Shown: positions 31,287-41,525 of the stretch, piece by piece
How positions within the stretch are numbered: the first letter of the stretch is position 1
Layout: every line of letters starts with the position of its first letter
Assembly (NCBI GenBank): GCA_016840465.1
Contig: JAEOSH010000003.1
Span: 28,176 to 92,175, forward strand
DNA: 64,000 nucleotides
Direction of reading: 5' to 3'
DNA from: Candidatus Baldrarchaeum yapensis
GTDB taxonomy: Archaea > Asgardarchaeota > Baldrarchaeia > Baldrarchaeales > Baldrarchaeaceae
Notes under the pieces: generated by a model
Database searches by the model: none
Told to the model about the DNA's origin: nothing
The model's input: the letters and a program-made list of their open reading frames with translations, nothing else
Program-made: the position numbers and the translations under genes

Positions 31287-33041
31287 TTGGACTTATATGA
31301 GAAAGTTATGGAGATGGCAAGGAGAAGGGGTTTCCTGTGGCCAAGCTTCGAAATATACGGTGGGGTTAGCGGTTTTATAACATATGGCCCCCTCGGCGCG
31401 GTCCTTAAGAGAAAGATTGAAGATAAATGGAGGGAATGGTTCGTACATAAGCAGGATTTTGTGGAAATAGAAACCCCCATAATAATGCCGGAAATAGTCT
31501 TTAAGGCGAGTGGGCACCTCGAGCATTTCACTGATGCAATCACCGAGTGCCTAAAATGCAGGAGGAAGTTCAGGGCGGATCATTTAATAGAGGACGCCAT
31601 AGGCGAGACCGTCGAGGGTCTGAGTACAGAAGAATTAACAAAAATAATCATGGAGAAAAACATAAAGTGCCCCGAATGCGGGGGAGATCTAGATCAAGTC
31701 AAGGAATTCAATCTCATGTTCCAGACAACCATAGGACCCTACAGCGATAACATTGGCTTTGCGAGACCGGAAGCCGCGCAGGGAATGTTCGTAGAGTTCA
31801 AAAGGGTGTATATAGCGGAAAGGGAAAGACTTCCACTTGGAATCGCGCAGATAGGGAAGGTCCTAAGAAATGAAATCAGTCCGCGAAAAGGTCCAATCAG
31901 GCTGAGAGAATTCACAATAATGGAGGTAGAAGTGTTCATAGATCCCGAGAACATAAACTCGTGTCCCTATTTTGACGAAGTAAAGGATGAAGAGCTAAGA
32001 TTACTGACCGCTGATATGCGTATGAAGAACGAGAAGGAGCCCATCGAGGTCACAGCAGAAGAGGCCGTAAAGAAAGGCCTCATACTTACCGAATGGCAGG
32101 CGTACTTTATGGTTATTTCCAAGTTCTTCTTGCTGGATCTAGGAATTCCTTGGGAGAAGCAGAGATTCAAAGAACAGTTGCCGTGGGAGAAGGCCCACTA
32201 TTCGAAGCAGACATACGACCATGAGGTACTTTTACAAAGATTTGGGTGGGTTGAAGTCGCGGGGCATGCCTACAGAACAGATTATGATCTCTCCAGACAC
32301 ATACAACATAGCAAAGAAGACCTCTACGCTTTTAAAGAATTTCCTGAGCCTAAAATCGTAGAAAAGACTGTAGTGAAACCACTTAAGCATGTTATCGGGA
32401 AGGAGTTCAGAAAAGATGCTGCAAAGGTCATCGAGGCTATTTCTAAAACTCCCCCTGAGGAGATAATCAAGGCGTTTGAAACAAAGGGCTACTTTGAAGT
32501 TGACGGCATAAAAGTAGAGCCGCGGCATGTGAGTATAGAAAAAGTCAAAGAGAAGATAAGTGGGAAGAAGTTCATCCCACATGTGGTGGAGCCAAGTTTC
32601 GGTGCAGATAGACTGGTATACGCAACATTAGAACACGCGTACACAGAGAAGGATGGAAGGGTGGTTCTGAGATTACCTATTGATTTGGCACCAATACAGG
32701 TTGCTGTATTCCCACTGGTATCAAAGGATGGACTTCCCGAGGTTGCGAAGAGGGTCTACCGTATGTTAAAGGACGAGGGCTTCACGGCAATTTATGACGA
32801 GACGGGGTCCATCGGCAGAAGATATGCCCGTGTTGACGAAATAGGTGTGCCTATCGCAGTAACCGTTGATTATATGACCCTAGAGGATAATACAGTGACA
32901 TTAAGAAATAGAGATACTTGGAGCCAGGTTAGAACCCGTATTAATGACCTTCCCGAACTCCTGCATAAGTACTTCCGCAAGAAGATAAAATTCGAAAATC
33001 TGGGGATCCCGTACACACCGACCGAAGAAGGGGGTGGTTAG
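31287..33041 (+). CDS. glyS: glycyl-tRNA synthetase
   Basis: 'RRGFLWPSFEIYGGVSGFITYGPLGAVLKRKIEDKWREWF', class II motifs. Confidence 0.96.
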   Translation: MDLYEKVMEMARRRGFLWPSFEIYGGVSGFITYGPLGAVLKRKIEDKWREWFVHKQDFVEIETPIIMPEIVFKASGHLEHFTDAITECLKCRRKFRADHLIEDAIGETVEGLSTEELTKIIMEKNIKCPECGGDLDQVKEFNLMFQTTIGPYSDNIGFARPEAAQGMFVEFKRVYIAERERLPLGIAQIGKVLRNEISPRKGPIRLREFTIMEVEVFIDPENINSCPYFDEVKDEELRLLTADMRMKNEKEPIEVTAEEAVKKGLILTEWQAYFMVISKFFLLDLGIPWEKQRFKEQLPWEKAHYSKQTYDHEVLLQRFGWVEVAGHAYRTDYDLSRHIQHSKEDLYAFKEFPEPKIVEKTVVKPLKHVIGKEFRKDAAKVIEAISKTPPEEIIKAFETKGYFEVDGIKVEPRHVSIEKVKEKISGKKFIPHVVEPSFGADRLVYATLEHAYTEKDGRVVLRLPIDLAPIQVAVFPLVSKDGLPEVAKRVYRMLKDEGFTAIYDETGSIGRRYARVDEIGVPIAVTVDYMTLEDNTVTLRNRDTWSQVRTRINDLPELLHKYFRKKIKFENLGIPYTPTEEGGG

Positions 33042-33317
33042 ATGGGAGTTCCGCAGAGGAGATTGAGATTACGATATAAGGATGTCAAGGAAGGCGAGGC
33101 GTATATGAACCCTGAAATGATGAAGATGCTTGGTCTCGAAGATGGCGATGAGATAGAAGTCGTGGTTGCAAAGAGAAAGTGGTTTACCTTCAAGGCACAT
33201 CCGAGAGAAGAGGTTCCTAGAAACGAGGTCTGGACAAATCCCGACATTCTAAGGTCAAACGGAATTGCAGACAATTCGATAGCAACCGTTAGGAAATACG
33301 TACCAGAATCGGATTAG
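33042..33317 (+). CDS. small double-psi-beta-barrel-like protein
   Basis: 91-aa ORF 1 nt after glyS; 'MMKMLGLEDGDEIEVVVAKRKW'. Confidence 0.65.
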   Translation: MGVPQRRLRLRYKDVKEGEAYMNPEMMKMLGLEDGDEIEVVVAKRKWFTFKAHPREEVPRNEVWTNPDILRSNGIADNSIATVRKYVPESD

Positions 33318-34642
33318 ATTTCAAAAACCTCCCCCATCTTCGGCGCTTGCGCGTTTATATTTCTTTGCCTCAGTCTTTCGCTTAAATCCTCAACCTTATG
33401 TTCTTCCCCATGTATGCAGAAAACATACTCCAGATCTTCAAACATTGTGACAAACCTGAAGAGATTAGGCTGATCTGCGTGAGCACTGAATTCGAAAAGC
33501 TTAACATCCGCGTTCACGTCAATAGAGGTGCCATCCGGAAGAGTTACGCGTTTGTTCCTGTTCAGTAATTGCCAGCCTATGGTTCCGGGAACTTGATAAC
33601 CTGTAAGGCAAATCAGGTTGTTGGGATCTTCACCAAATTCCTTCAAGTAGAAAAGTGCAGGCCCTCCCTCAAGCATTCCAGAAGTTGTAACTATAACGAG
33701 GGGTTCCTCACTCCGGACGATGTCTTCCCTTCGGCCAACATACCTAAAAATCTCGGATCTGAAAGGATCATACCCCGTATACCTTATTGAATTCCTTATT
33801 TCCCTGCTGAGGTAAATCCAATACCTTCGATAAAGGTCATTCACCTGCTTTATCATTCCATCTATGAAAACCGATCGCAATTTCGTATTTTCCTGAGAAG
33901 TACACCTAATTCTCGACTCTAAAACCAGCATCACCTCCTGAGCGCGGCCGACCGCAAACGCGGGAATTAATACTTTACCCCCAGACTCCACAACCTCCAT
34001 CACACTTCTGAAAAACTCCTGCTCTATTCTCTTTCTGCTCGGATGCCTGTCAGTGTGATGACCGTATGTCGATTCCATAAGCAATATATCAACATCGCCA
34101 ACTGCAGTATCTGCCTTCTCTAGAGTTTTAGTATTCGTAACCGAGAAATCCCCAGTATACAGCACCGAAACGTCGCCAACCTTAATTTTTATCATAGAGG
34201 ATCCCAATATGTGCCCCGATCTGAAAAAAGTAATGCAAACATCGTCATTAAGCCTGTAGGGTACACGATACTCGGCATCGAGAAAATACTTCCTCAAGTC
34301 CATGATGTCCTGATTCGAATATGGAGGCTCCAAACCGCGCTCCTTGTATAATTTAAGCATATCTCTATTTAATAGCTCAGCGAGGTCCTGCGTCGGCATC
34401 GTTGCCAATACGGTGCATCTATACTTTTTCACAAGAGCGGGTAAATACCCGACATGATCGAGATGTGCATGTGATATTAGGACGACATCTGGAGGGACCG
34501 GCGGATCGAGGGGAAAAATATCATCGCCTCCTCCCAGCTTGACTCCGCAGTCGATAAGTATGTTCAAGGACCTGGTTTCGAGTAATATAGAAACCCTACC
34601 GACTTCCCTCGCACCCCCTAGGAAGTGTATTCGCATTCTCAA
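33314..34642 (-). CDS. beta-CASP metallo-beta-lactamase RNA-processing exonuclease
   Basis: 'SHAHLDHVGYLPALVKKY', 'MESTYGHH', 'FEFSAHADQPNLF', 'CIHGEEHKVEDLSERL'. Confidence 0.93.
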   Translation of the reverse strand: MRMRIHFLGGAREVGRVSILLETRSLNILIDCGVKLGGGDDIFPLDPPVPPDVVLISHAHLDHVGYLPALVKKYRCTVLATMPTQDLAELLNRDMLKLYKERGLEPPYSNQDIMDLRKYFLDAEYRVPYRLNDDVCITFFRSGHILGSSMIKIKVGDVSVLYTGDFSVTNTKTLEKADTAVGDVDILLMESTYGHHTDRHPSRKRIEQEFFRSVMEVVESGGKVLIPAFAVGRAQEVMLVLESRIRCTSQENTKLRSVFIDGMIKQVNDLYRRYWIYLSREIRNSIRYTGYDPFRSEIFRYVGRREDIVRSEEPLVIVTTSGMLEGGPALFYLKEFGEDPNNLICLTGYQVPGTIGWQLLNRNKRVTLPDGTSIDVNADVKLFEFSAHADQPNLFRFVTMFEDLEYVFCIHGEEHKVEDLSERLRQRNINAQAPKMGEVFEI

Positions 34643-34659
34643 ATATCGACACCCACCGC

Positions 34660-35637
34660 TCAGGTGGGTATGAACTCCTCTTCAAATAAGTATCTTGCAA
34701 CTTTCCTCAGCTGCTCAAGTCCTCTTACCTCGTTGGGAAACAAAGGTAAGTACACTATTGAAAAGTCATCGTAATATTTTACGATTTTCTCTAGGTTCCT
34801 ACGTTGCATCTCATACCTTGACCTACAAAAACTGCAGTCCGGAACCTTGGGATGTATCATGTTCACAATCACGTGTGTCACCGGGATTTCGTACTCATAC
34901 AATGATCTTAACAGCCTCTCGGTCTCGTAAATTGCCATCATCTCCGGAATCATCACAGGAACGAATCGTGTCTTCTTAAGATCACTAAGTTCCTCCTTTG
35001 CCCGTCTTATGGTTTCTTTTAACGCCTCAAGAACTTCAAGTGAGCGATCCTCTTCCTCCTCCCTTCTGCTAAATAGCCTTTTTATGAAAGAAGCCGCCTT
35101 CGAGAACCAAAGGCGAATTTTTATTAATTTGCCGATCCAACTATCCAAAACATCAGGTAAACTCAGAAGTCTTAATGTGTGTCCAGTTGGCGCAGTGTCA
35201 AACACGATCACGTCATACTCGGGCTTCTCTATGAATTCAAGAACCTTAGCAAATGCGAGTGCCTCGTCAACTCCCGGCGCGGTTACCGAAAACATATCCT
35301 CAAACTCTTCTATCCCCATACCCATACTCATTGACAATTCAGCTTCCGCGTACCCGCTCATCTTGCTCCTAAAGTCCTTCATTGCCTTGTTTGGGTCCAC
35401 TTCTAACGCATATAAGTTTTTTATTCCGCTTATTTTCCTAATCTCTCCTCCTATTTTTTGGTCAAAGCTGTCAGAAAGGCTATGAGCCGGATCCGTGCTT
35501 ATAACAAGTGTCTCCATGCCCCGCTCTGCTAACCACAGTGCAGTTGCTGCAGCACATGTTGTCTTCCCTACACCTCCCTTTCCTCCGAATAGAACGAATC
35601 TTATTTTCTCCTCAAATATTGGCGATAGGAGCCCCAT
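34660..35637 (-). CDS. ArsA/Get3-family ATPase
   Basis: 'GGKGGVGKTTCAAATALWLAERGMETLVISTDPAHSLSDSFDQ', 'DTAPTGHTLRLLSLP'. Confidence 0.94.
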   Translation of the reverse strand: MGLLSPIFEEKIRFVLFGGKGGVGKTTCAAATALWLAERGMETLVISTDPAHSLSDSFDQKIGGEIRKISGIKNLYALEVDPNKAMKDFRSKMSGYAEAELSMSMGMGIEEFEDMFSVTAPGVDEALAFAKVLEFIEKPEYDVIVFDTAPTGHTLRLLSLPDVLDSWIGKLIKIRLWFSKAASFIKRLFSRREEEEDRSLEVLEALKETIRRAKEELSDLKKTRFVPVMIPEMMAIYETERLLRSLYEYEIPVTHVIVNMIHPKVPDCSFCRSRYEMQRRNLEKIVKYYDDFSIVYLPLFPNEVRGLEQLRKVARYLFEEEFIPT

Positions 35638-35897
35638 ACCGATCCTCTCGATAGTTTCTACACCAGTGAAAAGTCGATGGCCACTAGTATCACATAAGTT
35701 CAGACACCCTCTAAAATGCTTTGTTTAAAGTAGTATGCGATCTCATGTCCTTCATTTGAAGTGCACGGGAGTGGTCACCCGCATGGTCGGAGCATTTCTC
35801 GGCATCTGTAATCAGAAGCGTCACGAGCCCGAATCTTGATAGCGTTAAAAATAAGTGATAATGTGTAAAGTGCACTTTGAGACGAGGTGGATAAAAG

Positions 35898-36218
35898 TTG
35901 GCACTGGATGTGCTCGAAGCTATTAGGGCGGCGGAAAAGGAGGCGGAACAAATAATACAAAAGGCAGAGGAGGACGCGAAGAAAATTATAGAGGAAGCAA
36001 AAAGAAAGGCAATGGAAGAAGAGAAAAAGATAGTCGAGGAAGCGAAGAAGAAAGTCGATGGGATGATGAATGCCGCGGTGAAGGAGGCAGAGGAGGAGAT
36101 TAAGAAAATAGAGACAGAAACGAAGGATAAAATAGAAAAACTCGCAAAAAGTGCAGAAGGCAGGTTGCCTGATGCTGTGAATTTAATTGTAAGAACAATA
36201 ACGGGGGGAGTGTTATGA
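35898..36218 (+). CDS. A-type ATP synthase subunit H (stator coiled coil)
   Basis: 'VLEAIRAAEKEAEQIIQKAEEDAKKIIEEA', immediately upstream of subunit E. Confidence 0.75.
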   Translation: MALDVLEAIRAAEKEAEQIIQKAEEDAKKIIEEAKRKAMEEEKKIVEEAKKKVDGMMNAAVKEAEEEIKKIETETKDKIEKLAKSAEGRLPDAVNLIVRTITGGVL

Positions 36219-36835
36219 GCGAGGAGGAGAAAATAAAGAAAATTAGAGACAGGATAATTGCGCAGGCGAAGAAGAAGGCCGATGAAATAATAAATGAGGC
36301 TGAGCGTGAGGCAAAAAGGATAATCGAGGAGGCAATCTCCGAAGCAAAGCATAAGGCTGAAGTTATTCTCAGAAGGGGGGTCGAGGAATCCCAGGCATAT
36401 AAACGTAGAAAGATAGCGGAGGCAACACTGAAGTGGAGGATCGAATACATAAAGTCTCGTGAGAAGTTCATAGAGGAAGTCTTCAGAAAGGCAAATGAGG
36501 AACTTCAGAATCTCGTCAGGACCGACAAATATCGCAAAGTGATCAAGAACCTGATACTTGATGCGCTTAATGTTCTCGGCAGCGGCGAATATGAGGTAAT
36601 AATTGCAGGAGACACCGCGGTCAGCATAGATTTGAATGAAATAGCCAGATTATCCAAAGAGAAACTGGGAATCGATGTAAAGTTGTCGATGGCAAGCGAA
36701 CGCGTAAGATCGATGGGAGGCGTCATCGTCAGAACAAAGGACTTGTCATTCGTGGTGGACAATACGTTTGAGGCAAGATTAAAGAGAATGTATGAGCCTC
36801 TTAGAGTCCAAGTGGCTCGAATGCTCTTTAAATAA
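36215..36835 (+). CDS. atpE: A-type ATP synthase subunit E
   Basis: 'IRDRIIAQAKKKADEIINEAEREAKRIIEEA' and C-terminal 'GGVIVRTKDLSFVVDNTFEARLKRMYEPLR'. Confidence 0.92.
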   Translation: MSEEEKIKKIRDRIIAQAKKKADEIINEAEREAKRIIEEAISEAKHKAEVILRRGVEESQAYKRRKIAEATLKWRIEYIKSREKFIEEVFRKANEELQNLVRTDKYRKVIKNLILDALNVLGSGEYEVIIAGDTAVSIDLNEIARLSKEKLGIDVKLSMASERVRSMGGVIVRTKDLSFVVDNTFEARLKRMYEPLRVQVARMLFK

Positions 36836-37025
36836 AGACTTGCATGATAATATCGTTTGATATTCATCGATGAAGATAACAAGCTTCCGCAAATGATTAT
36901 ACTTGGTTGGAGTTTTGTCTATCTCAATCCAATTTTTAACACAAATTAATGACTGGAAGGTTGGTTTATTTTCCCAAATCGTTCACTCTCGACCCGGTAG
37001 GGGTTCTCGAAAAGCTTAAACGCCT

Positions 37026-37319
37026 ATGTTATCTAAAAACGACCGCCGAGAAAGAATAATGGGGAGCACACCAATGTACGAACTGTTACATATAACACTG
37101 TTAGTGGCGGCAATAATTTTCGCACTGCTATCTATCGAGGCAAAGAGGTTGCATCGCGCGGCAATGGCTTTTTGCATTTTCAGTGTGATACTTGGAATAA
37201 TTTTCTACATGCTAGCAGCTCCATACGTCGCTGTGGCTCAACTGGTAATCTATGCGGGTGCGGTGACCGTTCTCCTGCTGGTTGTAATAAGTTTGACTAG
37301 GGGTGGGTGGGAAGAATGA
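37026..37319 (+). CDS. complex-I-like subunit J, N-terminal half
   Basis: 'FYMLAAPYVAVAQLVIYAGAVTVLLLVVISL' NuoJ TM3-like; overlaps next ORF by 13 nt. Confidence 0.85.
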   Translation: MLSKNDRRERIMGSTPMYELLHITLLVAAIIFALLSIEAKRLHRAAMAFCIFSVILGIIFYMLAAPYVAVAQLVIYAGAVTVLLLVVISLTRGGWEE

Positions 37320-37588
37320 AGATAAGCGCAACTGGGGCGTTCTTCACGATAGTGTTCCTCATAGTTGTACTATGGACACTACTAATGGTAAAACCCGTAT
37401 TAGAGCCCGGAGCTTTCCTTGCACTTCCGCATTTCGTTAAAAGCACAGAAATCTCGGCGATAGTCCAAGATACAAGTATGCTACTGTGGAACGAGAGAGG
37501 ATTGGATGTTCTGGCGCAGGCAGCAATGTTACTAGCAACCGCCGCCGGAGTATCCGCTTTGTTTAGAAGAAAGGAAGTTAGAGAGTAG
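37307..37588 (+). CDS. complex-I-like subunit J, C-terminal half
   Basis: 93-aa membrane protein between J-N and K. Confidence 0.7.
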   Translation: MGRMKISATGAFFTIVFLIVVLWTLLMVKPVLEPGAFLALPHFVKSTEISAIVQDTSMLLWNERGLDVLAQAAMLLATAAGVSALFRRKEVRE

Positions 37589-37601
37589 TGGAGGTGGTTA
37601 G

Positions 37602-37922
37602 ATGGCCATAGATTTATTCTCTTGGTATATTGGAACCGTAGTAGTACTGTATTCAATAGGCCTCTACTGCCTAGCATCTAAGAGAAATCTGGTGAAGATG
37701 GTCATAGCAATAGAAATACTGCTGGCTGCGGCAAACCTGAACTTCATCGTGATGAGCTACTTCATGAGAACAGGATACGTACACACACTGGCTCATGCCA
37801 TAGTCATAATCTCGATGGCAATCGGCGCATGTGTGGCCGCAATAGCCCTTTCGCTTGTTATGAACGCGTATAGGCATTATAAGACTCTGGATACCCGTAA
37901 GATGAGCAGACTCAGATGGTGA
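37602..37922 (+). CDS. complex-I-like subunit K
   Basis: 'YSIGLYCLASKRNLVKMVIAIEILLAAANLNFIVMSY' NuoK signature. Confidence 0.92.
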   Translation: MAIDLFSWYIGTVVVLYSIGLYCLASKRNLVKMVIAIEILLAAANLNFIVMSYFMRTGYVHTLAHAIVIISMAIGACVAAIALSLVMNAYRHYKTLDTRKMSRLRW

Positions 37923-39958
37923 GGGGTGGTCGGGAGATGTTACCGTACGCCCCTTGGTTGTGCTGGTTAATTCCACTCGGATTTGCAGTACTCATACCGC
38001 TGGCGGATAAAATTCACCCAAGAGTAAGAGATGGACTTGCAATACTCGGATCGTTCTTAGCGATGGTGTTTGCTGCCTCTATGATACCGGATGTGTTCGC
38101 AGGAAAAGTAACCATTTGGCCGGATGGAAAAGTCGTAGGCGAAATACCATATGGCCAATCAGTTTCTTGGATCAATGCGACCGTCTATGTGAATGGAAAT
38201 GAAACCAGAATAACACTTGGCGCGGGAGTTCTGGTCGATCCATTGAGTGTGTTCATGGCAAACATTGTTGGAATAATAGGGTTCCTCATAATGGTCTATA
38301 GCCTCGGATACATGGCTGGAGAGCCAGATATGCGACGATACTGGTTCTGGATGTCGACGTTCATAGGCTCCATGATCCTCCTAGTGATGGCTGATAACCT
38401 AATACAGATGTTCGTCGGATGGGAGTTAGTAGGTCTATGCAGCTGGCAGTTGATCGCTTTCTGGTTCAAGGCAACAACGCCCAGCCCAGTGCCCGACTTT
38501 AAGACCGAAGGCGAATACAATGCACATTGTGGAATGAAAGCATGGATAATGACAAGAGCTGGTGACATATGCCTCCTAATAGCAATTGCAGCAATTGGTT
38601 GGGCACAATTAAAGGCCGGTCAGCCGTTAACATTCAAGTTCATGGACCTTCAGGAATCTACTGGCTGGCTGAGGGTACTAGCAGACGTGGGATTGCTTGT
38701 ACCTATTAGTGTGTTGATGTTTGGAGGACCAGTGGGTAAGAGTGCACAATTCCCGTTACACGAGTGGCTACCTGAGGCTATGGCGGGTCCCACAACCGTT
38801 AGTGCACTGATACATGCCGCCACGATGGTTAAGGCTGGAGTATACCTAGTGGCAAGAATGGTACAAGTGTTCTACCTTGCCGGAGAAAGTGCCGGTATGT
38901 TGGTTGCACTCAAGCCGCTCTTCATAACCGTCGCGTGGATAGGTTGCTTCACGGCATTTCTGGCCGCAACACAGGCAATGGTTTCTATGGAGCTTAAGAA
39001 AGTCCTCGCATACTCGACAATAAGCCAAATAGGGTATATGATGCTGGGTCTTGGTGCTGGCGCGTTGCTACTGATACCAGCCCATGGTTATGTTGCCGGA
39101 ACATTCCATCTCATGTCTCATGCTGTCTTTAAGGCATTACTCTTCCTCTGTGCAGGATCGGTACTTCATGCGACCGAGACAAAGTACATGTATGAAATGG
39201 GCGGCCTTAAGGAGGATATGCCTATAACCTACTGGACAATGGTTATAGGTGCGGCCTCTCTTGCCGCAGTTCCCGGACTGGCAGGATTCTTCAGCAAAGA
39301 ACTAATACTTGAAATATTATGGAAGGAAGGACAACTTGCGCTCTTCACTCTCGCGACGGTCACCGCCGCATTGACCGCATTCTACAGCTTCAGAATGATA
39401 GGACTTACTTTCCACGGACCGAAGAGCGAGTACATAAAGAAGAGAGAGGAGGAAGGAAAACACGTCCACGAGGCTCCTCCAGTCATGTGGGTACCATTGG
39501 TGATACTTGCCGTAGCATCGATAGTCCTAGGATGGCTGGGTCCGTACTACGAGGCCTTTGCAACGAGCGGCAGATTCTGGGTAGCTCATGAGCTTGGTTC
39601 CGAAGTAACGCTCGAGAAGTATGCTCACTATTTGACAGAGGTCTTCGCAACACCAACTGCGGCCCTCTCGCTACTCATGCTAGTGATCGGAATAGTTCCC
39701 GCGTACTACATTTACATAAAGCGTAAGATCGATCCTGCCGAACTAGTAAGTAAGAACGTCGTACTAAGAGCGCTTTACACGTTCTTGTACAACAGATGGT
39801 ACATCAATCCGTTCTACTACAAGGTGTTCCTTAATGGAACTCAGGCATTCTCCCAGAGATTCCGAAAGTTGCAGACAGGGATACTCAATGTCAACGTTAT
39901 CCTGATGCTCATAGGATTTGTGGCCTTCATTGCGTATCTGGTGTTTTACCTCCTGTGA
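37916..39958 (+). CDS. complex-I-like antiporter subunit L
   Basis: 680 aa; 'GWELVGLCSWQLIAFW', 'FPLHEWLPEAMAGPTTVSALIHAATMVKAGVYL'. Confidence 0.94.
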   Translation: MVRGGREMLPYAPWLCWLIPLGFAVLIPLADKIHPRVRDGLAILGSFLAMVFAASMIPDVFAGKVTIWPDGKVVGEIPYGQSVSWINATVYVNGNETRITLGAGVLVDPLSVFMANIVGIIGFLIMVYSLGYMAGEPDMRRYWFWMSTFIGSMILLVMADNLIQMFVGWELVGLCSWQLIAFWFKATTPSPVPDFKTEGEYNAHCGMKAWIMTRAGDICLLIAIAAIGWAQLKAGQPLTFKFMDLQESTGWLRVLADVGLLVPISVLMFGGPVGKSAQFPLHEWLPEAMAGPTTVSALIHAATMVKAGVYLVARMVQVFYLAGESAGMLVALKPLFITVAWIGCFTAFLAATQAMVSMELKKVLAYSTISQIGYMMLGLGAGALLLIPAHGYVAGTFHLMSHAVFKALLFLCAGSVLHATETKYMYEMGGLKEDMPITYWTMVIGAASLAAVPGLAGFFSKELILEILWKEGQLALFTLATVTAALTAFYSFRMIGLTFHGPKSEYIKKREEEGKHVHEAPPVMWVPLVILAVASIVLGWLGPYYEAFATSGRFWVAHELGSEVTLEKYAHYLTEVFATPTAALSLLMLVIGIVPAYYIYIKRKIDPAELVSKNVVLRALYTFLYNRWYINPFYYKVFLNGTQAFSQRFRKLQTGILNVNVILMLIGFVAFIAYLVFYLL

Positions 39959-39969
39959 GGTGATTTGTC

Positions 39970-41493
39970 ATGTGGGGTCAAATAGCTGGCAAATATTTGC
40001 CGGCGGCTCCCATTATGGTACCAGTGGCGTTTGCGATTCTGGTATTCATAGTAGGGTATTTTGCCGAGGAAACTCGTGCTAGAAAGGTAGTAGACTGGCT
40101 TGCAACACTAGGAATGTTCTGCACTCTTGCGATCGCGATCAAAATTCTATACAAGGTGGTGTTCGGGGGATTTGTGCTCCAGTTCACGTACCCAATCGCA
40201 ACTCTTTCCATGCTCGGAACGGGCTTAAAGGTAGATGCTCTCAGCGCATTCATGGCAGTTATATTCTCCTCAATAGGTTTCGCCGCATCTCTTTACAGCG
40301 TGAGATACATGGAACACGACACAGGTCTGACACAGTACTATGTGCTACTGCTACTCCTAGTAGCATCGCTGAACGGCGTAGCATACGCTGCTGACCTGTT
40401 TACACTGTTCGTGTTCTATGAGATGATGGGCATATCCTCATATTCGCTGGTTGCCTTTAGAAAACACCAGTGGGAACCTGTCGAGGCAGCAATGAAGTAC
40501 CTCTTCATGGCAGCAATTGGAAGCACGGCTGTCCTCTTAGCAATGTCCATGCTCTATGGACTCACGGGAACGTTAAACTTCGAGGGGATAGCCAATGCCC
40601 TTAAGAACGCGGAGGCACCAACGGGTTACTTATACCTAGTAATTGCTCTACTGATAGGAGGATTTGGAGTAAAGGCGGCAATTGTGCCTATGCACTCATG
40701 GCTGATCGACGCACACCCTGCCGCACCGACAAGCATAAGTGCAATGCTGTCAGGAGTTGTGATAAAGGGCGGAGTATACGCACTGGTCAGAACGCTATTT
40801 ATGTTCTTCCCAGTCACGGTCTACCATTGGGACTGGATGCTCGCGGTAATAGGCGTCGTCACGATGACGGTCGCAAACATAATCGCCCTCGTGCAGGAGG
40901 ATATCAAGAGACTACTGGCGTACTCCAGTATATACAACATAGGCCTGATAATGCTGGGCGTATCAATAGGACACGTGAGCGTCCTTGGACTCACGGGTGC
41001 CATGTTCCATGTGCTGAACCACGCAATCATGAAAGCACTCGCTTTCTTATGTGCAGGGTGCTTCCTTCACGTTGTAGGCACTAGGATGCTCTCTGATCTT
41101 AAGGGAGTTGCGAGAAGAATGCCAATAACTGGAACATGCTTCGGAATAAGCCTACTGGCTCTGATGGGAGTTCCGCCGCTGAACGGGTTCTGGTCAAAGT
41201 TCTGGATAATACTCGCAGTGTTCCTACTACCAGACCCCGTGTACGGTGGAATCCTTGGAATGCTCGCGCTAATCAACGTGCTCCTGGCGACGGGCTATTA
41301 TGCGAAGGTTCTAAGGATAGTGTGGATGGATCCGGAGTCCGAAAAAGTCAAGGAGGCGAAAGAGGCACCACCCGAGATGCTAATCGCACTGATAATACTG
41401 ACACTGGCGATACTCGTGATAGGAGTATATCCGCAACCGTTCTTCGAAATCTCAGAAAAGGCAGCAGAAAGCGTTATAGGAGTACTCGGCTAA
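39970..41493 (+). CDS. complex-I-like antiporter subunit (NuoM/NuoN/MrpD family)
   Basis: 507 aa; 'FVFYEMMGISSYSLVAF', 'VPMHSWLIDAHPAAPTSISAMLSGVVIKGGVYALVR'. Confidence 0.92.
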   Translation: MWGQIAGKYLPAAPIMVPVAFAILVFIVGYFAEETRARKVVDWLATLGMFCTLAIAIKILYKVVFGGFVLQFTYPIATLSMLGTGLKVDALSAFMAVIFSSIGFAASLYSVRYMEHDTGLTQYYVLLLLLVASLNGVAYAADLFTLFVFYEMMGISSYSLVAFRKHQWEPVEAAMKYLFMAAIGSTAVLLAMSMLYGLTGTLNFEGIANALKNAEAPTGYLYLVIALLIGGFGVKAAIVPMHSWLIDAHPAAPTSISAMLSGVVIKGGVYALVRTLFMFFPVTVYHWDWMLAVIGVVTMTVANIIALVQEDIKRLLAYSSIYNIGLIMLGVSIGHVSVLGLTGAMFHVLNHAIMKALAFLCAGCFLHVVGTRMLSDLKGVARRMPITGTCFGISLLALMGVPPLNGFWSKFWIILAVFLLPDPVYGGILGMLALINVLLATGYYAKVLRIVWMDPESEKVKEAKEAPPEMLIALIILTLAILVIGVYPQPFFEISEKAAESVIGVLG

Positions 41494-41525
41494 CAAAAAA
41501 TAACAATTTTTTCCTTTTGTTTGTC

